From: Burkholderia paludis
Lineage (GTDB): Bacteria; Pseudomonadota; Gammaproteobacteria; Burkholderiales; Burkholderiaceae
NCBI RefSeq assembly: GCF_000732615.1
Contig: NZ_JPGL01000066.1
Span: 1-57,838 of the forward strand
Length of the DNA: 57,838 nt
Direction of reading: 5' to 3'
The translations under genes were made by a program, and so were the position numbers. This document shows positions 53,724 to 57,838 of this stretch, piece after piece (positions within the stretch are counted from its first letter, which is position 1; every line of letters begins with the position of its first letter). A model generated the notes under the pieces. That model was not told where the DNA came from. It did no database searches and was given only the letters and a program-made list of their open reading frames with translations.

Positions 53724-54182
53724 CTAGCTGCCGATTGCGGGCGCCGGAATCGGTGAATGTTTGCCGCTCGTGATGAAGCGCTGCAACTGCTCCCAGGCCT
53801 CGAGGTAGCGAAACTTGGGCACGGCCGCCAACTGGTCATCGTCCAGCACCAGTACGTGCTCGACCACCGTCTGCTCCTGGTCGAGCAACAGGCACGGCTG
53901 ATCCTGCTCGATGCGCTTGATACACGCGTCGAGCGCGCCCTCCGCCCGGCGGTAGGGCTCGACATCTTTGCCCGCCGTGGTCTCGCCCCGCATGAAGTAC
54001 GCGAGATAGACGACCCGGATCAGGCAACAAATCTGGTCGAAATCACCACGCCCGGCGCGAACCGTCGCCAGGGCGAGATGGTTTTCCAGCGATAGCGCGC
54101 TCACCTTGGCTGTCGTCAGCGGCAACAGCATCTCCTTCGTGCGCGGTGACCGCGGGGGCCGGGATATAGCTTGCTTGCTCAT
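53724..54182 (-). CDS. Conserved hypothetical protein beside DUF746 gene
   Basis: The 152-aa product is mainly helical and soluble, with MLLPLTTAKVSALSLENHLA near the start and a DFDQICCLIRVVYLAYFM core. Relatives occur in Burkholderia next to DUF746 genes, as recalled from genome annotations. Function is unknown. Same strand as the DUF746 gene, which ends 57 bp upstream of its start. Confidence 0.65.
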   Translation of the reverse strand: MSKQAISRPPRSPRTKEMLLPLTTAKVSALSLENHLALATVRAGRGDFDQICCLIRVVYLAYFMRGETTAGKDVEPYRRAEGALDACIKRIEQDQPCLLLDQEQTVVEHVLVLDDDQLAAVPKFRYLEAWEQLQRFITSGKHSPIPAPAIGS

Positions 54183-54238
54183 TGATCAAGACGATTCGTT
54201 CTTTCAGTCCGCCCGGCATGGCCAGGTGCCCCAATACG

Positions 54239-55290
54239 TTACGCTTCATCGGCCACGATTTGCAACCGGCCATTTCGCTCGACCACCTCGCGCCGCATCG
54301 AGAACAGCCGCCCACATCCCGCGCACGACCAGTGTTCGCTCTCTGTCCGCCGCGCGCTTCCCACCCGGCCGCAAAACGGGCACGGCGTCGTTTCGGTGGG
54401 TTCGACATCCAACTGAATCCGTGCGGACAAGCTGCCGCTCGGCTCAAGTCGATCCGCGAATTCGGTGAACATCCCGCACCATTTCTGGACCATCCCGTGG
54501 CTCGTGCCGACAAGGTCCGCCACCTGCATAATCGACAACGGCAGCGACAGGTGCCGAATGAACAGGCGCATGCGCTCGAGCGAGCTCATCTTCGTGTTGA
54601 CGAACGGTGTGCCGCGGCGTCGGGTAAATTTGGTCCCGCAATTCGCGCATTTGAACCGCAGGAAGGCGCCGTTCGGGCACTCATCGAAACGCGTCTTGTG
54701 ACTGCTGCAGTCCGGGCAATGCGGAGGTCGATGGCTGAGCGAATTCAGCTCGTCGAATTCTTGCGTCAGACGAGCCGTCAAGGTGAAGTCTTCGCGCGCG
54801 CCGATTTCGGCGAAGGCCAGCGGTGCGGGTTCCAGTTCGGTGGGGCGGCCACCGAGCCTCACGCGGCGCTCCCACTTGCCGCTCGGGTCGAACTCCAACA
54901 GCCACGCGCGCCAGGCCAGCACACGTTGGCTGATGTCGTTCGACAGGCTGCCCATGCGTTCACCCGCATCCGTGCACGAGATCGGCTGCGACAGCAGGGA
55001 CACGAACAGATCGAGTTTCTTGAGGTGCTTCTCGCCGAGCGGGGTGTCAGCCGTGCGACTGAAGTAGCGCCGGCAAGTCTGGCACTCGAACATCGGCAGT
55101 CGACCGATGGGCCGCGTTCGGAATCCCGCGCTGGTGATGTGGCCGCCGCCACAGCGCGGGCAGCGCGACGCGGTTCGTGACTCGCGGACAAGATCCTGTC
55201 GAGCTGGGCGGTCAGAAACGCCGTCAATTCCTTGTCCTCGCCGGCGGTATCGGATCGGCGAAGTACCGGGTTGCTCGATCGGGCCTTCAT
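54239..55290 (-). pseudogene. DUF746 zinc-ribbon/HTH protein, frameshifted near its start
   Basis: The main frame (ATG 55093 to 54239, 284 aa) has paired zinc ribbons (CQTCRRYF, CPDCSSHK with CANCGTKF, CPFCGRVG with CAGCGRLF) and helix-turn-helix segments (MQVADLVGTSHGMVQKW) typical of DUF746. Upstream, ATG 55288 begins MKARSSNPVLRRSDTAGEDK with the usual N-terminus, while the first ribbon (CPRCGGGHITSAGF) lies in the main frame. One indel near 55,150-55,190 therefore separates them. The gene abuts the cdiB stop. A shortened protein could still be made from 55093. Confidence 0.65.
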
Positions 55291-57029
55291 CAGAACTGGG
55301 CGGTTAACTGGAACCCGAGTGTGACCCGGTTCGTCGGAAAGCCGGACAGCTTGTACACCGGCGTGCCGGCGAACAGATCGTAGCCGTACCCGCCGAAACG
55401 CGTCGCGACGCTACCCTTCACGCCGATCACCGCGCCTGCCAGTTGCGTGCCAACCAACGCGACCGGCTGCGGACCCCACACTCGACCGTAGTCGAGCCCC
55501 GCGTAAACCGCCATTCCCGTCTGTCCGATCGGCGCCTGCAGCTCGTTGCGCCAGTAGAAACCGCGAGAAGCCGCGAGCATCGTTTCGCCGTCGAAACCGC
55601 GTACCGTGTAACGACTGCCGATCGTCAGATCGTCGATGTAGTACAGCGTGTTGCCCGTGTACTGGCCGTGGAACGTCGTGACGTAGCGAAGCGGTTGCTG
55701 CGCGATCGCGAACGGCACCGACAGGTTCGCATCGAGCATAGCCATCTTGTAGCGGTAGGTCGGGCCGCCCTCGGCCGCCAGCATGTCGTCCGGCGCGCCG
55801 AACGCGCCGATGCCCTGCCGGTACGCGAGCGTACCGTCGAATTGCGCGTTACCGAAATAGTGGCGATCGGTCAGGCCGAACTCGACGAACGTGTTGTTGC
55901 GGCGCTGCTGCGAGATCTCCGTGTCCTCGATGAAGCTTTGCCCGAAGCGGCGCGACAGTCGGAACTGCGCACCGAACACGTCGTTCTGGCTGCGCGACAG
56001 CACGCGGTTCAGCTTAAAGTCGACGGTCTTCGAATTGCCGCTCGCAACGAACGTCTGGTTCACGCCGGCGATCTGCTGGTAGTACGTGTTCGTGTACGCC
56101 GAGAGCGTCGCGGTCCAGTAGCCCCACGGGATCGAGTAGAAGCCGTTCCAGCCGTGCGAACCGAGCCGCTTGTCGCCGAACTCGAGATCCTGGCTCACGC
56201 CGACGTTGAAGACGTCGTTCAGCCCAAGCGGGCTGTCGATGCCGACCGAGAGGTTGCCTTGCAGCCGGCCGGTCGCGCGCGTGCCGGAGTTGTCGATCGA
56301 TGCGACGACGGTCCACGGCTTGCCGCGCTTCACGTCGAGCACGACGTCGCTCTCGCCGGGTGCGTCGGCCGGCACGATCTGCATCGACACGTCCTGGCTC
56401 GACACGCGCTTCATCTGCTCGAGACCCTGTTCGAGGTCGCGCAGCCTCAGTAGTTCGCCGTCGCGCGTCGGGAAGGCGGTTTTCCACGTGCCGCGGAGCT
56501 TTTCGTCGGCGAAGCGCACATGGCGGATTACGCCGGGGATCAGCGAAAACTTGAGAGTGCCGGTCGACAGATCCTGTTCGGGCAGCAGCACGCGCGTCGT
56601 GACGTATCCGCGCGCCAGGATCGCTTGCGACAGGCCCTTGACGAGCAGGTCGAGCCCCTGCTTACCGACGCACTGCCCGGTGTAGTGGCCGAGCCATTCA
56701 CGCGCGAATGCGAAGCGGTCCATCGGCAATGCCGACGCGCCCCTCGATTTCACGGAAACTGGAAGCGCATCGGGCACTTCGAGCGCGAAACCCTCGATGC
56801 GAAAGCAGGGTGCTTCTGTCGGCAGCGTCGGATACCCAGCGCTCGCCGTCACGCCCGAACGTACGCCGGGCGCGGAGATCGCCCGTTCGCGTTCGCGCGC
56901 CTCCTCCTGCTGTCGGGTTTGCTGGTCGTTGCCCGGAATGATCAGGCGCGGCGCTTCTTGTGCCGACACGCTGGTCGCGACAAACAGCAGTGCTGCCGCA
57001 GCGGAATTCCCCCGGCAAATAGTTTTCAT
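55290..57029 (-). CDS. cdiB: CdiB-type two-partner-secretion outer-membrane transporter
   Basis: The 579-aa protein has a signal peptide (cleavage near SAQ), a Glu/Arg/Gln-rich plug helix (QQTRQQEEARERERA), POTRA domains (about residues 75-245) and a 16-strand barrel with the TpsB signature TVRGFDGE near 490. It ends in an aromatic C-terminus (LTAQF) that fits BamA recognition. It would export a CdiA/BcpA filament. In Burkholderia the order is A-I-(O)-B, as here. It appears intact. Confidence 0.9.
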   Translation of the reverse strand: MKTICRGNSAAAALLFVATSVSAQEAPRLIIPGNDQQTRQQEEARERERAISAPGVRSGVTASAGYPTLPTEAPCFRIEGFALEVPDALPVSVKSRGASALPMDRFAFAREWLGHYTGQCVGKQGLDLLVKGLSQAILARGYVTTRVLLPEQDLSTGTLKFSLIPGVIRHVRFADEKLRGTWKTAFPTRDGELLRLRDLEQGLEQMKRVSSQDVSMQIVPADAPGESDVVLDVKRGKPWTVVASIDNSGTRATGRLQGNLSVGIDSPLGLNDVFNVGVSQDLEFGDKRLGSHGWNGFYSIPWGYWTATLSAYTNTYYQQIAGVNQTFVASGNSKTVDFKLNRVLSRSQNDVFGAQFRLSRRFGQSFIEDTEISQQRRNNTFVEFGLTDRHYFGNAQFDGTLAYRQGIGAFGAPDDMLAAEGGPTYRYKMAMLDANLSVPFAIAQQPLRYVTTFHGQYTGNTLYYIDDLTIGSRYTVRGFDGETMLAASRGFYWRNELQAPIGQTGMAVYAGLDYGRVWGPQPVALVGTQLAGAVIGVKGSVATRFGGYGYDLFAGTPVYKLSGFPTNRVTLGFQLTAQF

Positions 57030-57153
57030 GGGTTTTTCTAGAAGAGTGATCGCGTACTACGAATGTGTCGCGCGCTTATCGGAATTTAGGGATGCGACTG
57101 CAGGTTGAACTGATCCGCACGCAGCATCCATCAACGCCGTTGAGCTTCCCACA

Positions 57154-57414
57154 CTACAACATTGCAAGAAGGTACGATCGCCCGAAGGTGAAAGCAACTG
57201 CAAGACCGAAGCTTACTAAAGCACCTCTCGCACTAAGCGCAGCCGGTTCGTTGTAAGCGAACCAAGCAAATAGAAGCGGTGCCATCACCATCGTTGATTT
57301 TAGCCAATATAGGAACTTCGCCCTAAATGAATCCTCCAAATTTCTTCCGAATAGAAGAAAGGTAATTAACAGAACTGCAAGGGCAATAATTACCGCACCA
57401 ATTTCCATCGTCAT
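57154..57414 (-). CDS. cdiI: Putative CDI immunity protein (membrane)
   Basis: The 86-aa product has three predicted inner-membrane helices (about residues 5-23, 40-56 and 64-82). Its ATG overlaps the stop of the cdiA-end fragment (ATGA), and AAGGGG lies upstream. Position, small size and AT-rich composition relative to cdiB are those of the variable toxin-immunity module. A membrane immunity protein suggests that the toxin acts at or crosses the inner membrane. No known family was recognised, so the role rests on context. Confidence 0.65.
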   Translation of the reverse strand: MTMEIGAVIIALAVLLITFLLFGRNLEDSFRAKFLYWLKSTMVMAPLLFAWFAYNEPAALSARGALVSFGLAVAFTFGRSYLLAML

Positions 57415-57709
57415 TTCTTCGGCCCCTTAAGCTGATTCAAAGTATTTCTTATCCCCCACCAAGGGTTGGCGGATGGATCGAAAAATGGGTCTACCGGTTG
57501 GGCCAATCCGGTCGCATTACCCAACGGAACGCCAATTTGTTTTCCAGCGGCAATCGTTCCCGTCTTGGTCACGAAAAGAACCGCCGACTGCATTAGCGAA
57601 TTTGTGCCGCCCGCCCACTTACTTAGTGCTTGCCCGTAGACTCCGCCCAGTGCTCCGCCATAAAATCCACCGATAGTCTCTGCGGTGGTCAAGGGCTTCC
57701 CGGACAAAA
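57411..57709 (-). pseudogene. cdiA: 3' end of cdiA (toxin C-terminus), cut by an IS
   Basis: About 99 codons reading LSGKPLTTAETIGGFYGGAL, then a Gly/Ala-rich segment and GNATGLAQPVDPFFDPSANP, end at 57411. Place and composition fit the polymorphic end of a CdiA protein. An IS3-family terminus (TGTAGTGGTCAACC) begins at 57710, so the fragment has no start of its own. A fused frame through the IS end exists but is unlikely to be functional. Confidence 0.6.
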
Positions 57710-57838
57710 TGTAGTGGTCAACCAACCCCGGACACTGCGTTAAGTTTTTCTTCCGCAACAGCCGGCGCCAGTCCGTCATTGAACTGATGCGGCCGTATCC
57801 AGTTGTACCGATGCATCAGGTAGTGGCTGATATCCCGG
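57710..57838 (-). mobile_element. IS3-family element, end and orfB C-terminus (partial at window edge)
   Basis: The frame entering from the window edge reads DISHYLMHRYNWIRPHQFND, then LAPAVAEEKLNAVSGVG and a stop at 57718, the C-terminus of an IS3-family OrfB. The element terminus, TGTAGTGGTCAACC as read on the plus strand, begins at 57710. The rest lies outside the window. Confidence 0.8.

Noticed and set aside
57411..57779. Single 122-codon gene starting inside the IS end
   Set aside because: The first part is an out-of-frame reading of the OrfB C-terminus. The IS terminus at 57710 divides the frame into two origins.

Overview
The window is high-GC DNA whose gene content looks like a Burkholderia cepacia-complex chromosome, probably a secondary one. 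That placement is inferred from gene families and composition, not from a marker gene. No rRNA, tRNA or CRISPR array was seen.

Region 1 (1-29.2 kb) is a low-oxygen persistence island. It holds a tripartite efflux/ABC operon, a beta-CASP metallo-hydrolase, two zinc alcohol dehydrogenases, a PHA operon (phasin-like protein, phaB, phaC), four universal stress proteins plus a frameshifted relic of a fifth, a NarL-type response regulator, an FNR-type regulator with all four cluster cysteines, an Acg-like nitroreductase, a c-type cytochrome, a LOG-family protein, BON-repeat and Hsp20 proteins, a DUF1488 protein, an APH/P-loop kinase fusion and a CBS-pair protein. The content matches the low-oxygen-activated (lxa) locus described in B. 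cenocepacia. Eleven FNR/Anr-like boxes (TTGAY-N4-RTCAA, some with one mismatch) lie in front of these transcription units and none was found after 29.2 kb. For most of them a -10-like hexamer sits about 22 bp beyond the box, as in class II activation. A second, ungapped 86-bp promoter element is shared by the fnr gene and a 74-aa small-protein gene and may be the target of the response regulator.

Region 2 (29.4-35.6 kb) holds ordinary accessory genes: a GH114-like lipoprotein, a VOC protein, a divergent SDR/AraC pair, an NDH-2-like flavoprotein and an Rrf2 regulator.

Region 3 (36.0-46.2 kb) is one seven-gene minus-strand operon and is the most unusual part. It encodes two flavin amine/amino-acid oxidases, a VioB-type ferritin-like protein, a LodA-like quinoprotein apparently split into two translationally coupled subunits, a PeaB/QhpD-type radical SAM-SPASM maturase and a LodB-like flavoprotein. 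The likely logic is amine or amino-acid oxidation with a self-derived quinone cofactor. An IS3-family relic abuts its 3' end.

Region 4 (46.2-53.4 kb) is less GC-rich accessory DNA. It holds an orphan gene flanked by 59-bp repeats, a GH18 chitinase, a diguanylate cyclase, an AA10 chitin-active LPMO and IS3 remains.

Region 5 (53.4-57.8 kb) is a Burkholderia-type contact-dependent inhibition locus: cdiA toxin end, membrane immunity protein and cdiB, with DUF746 companion genes. An IS3-family element has cut the visible cdiA fragment, and the DUF746 gene is frameshifted.
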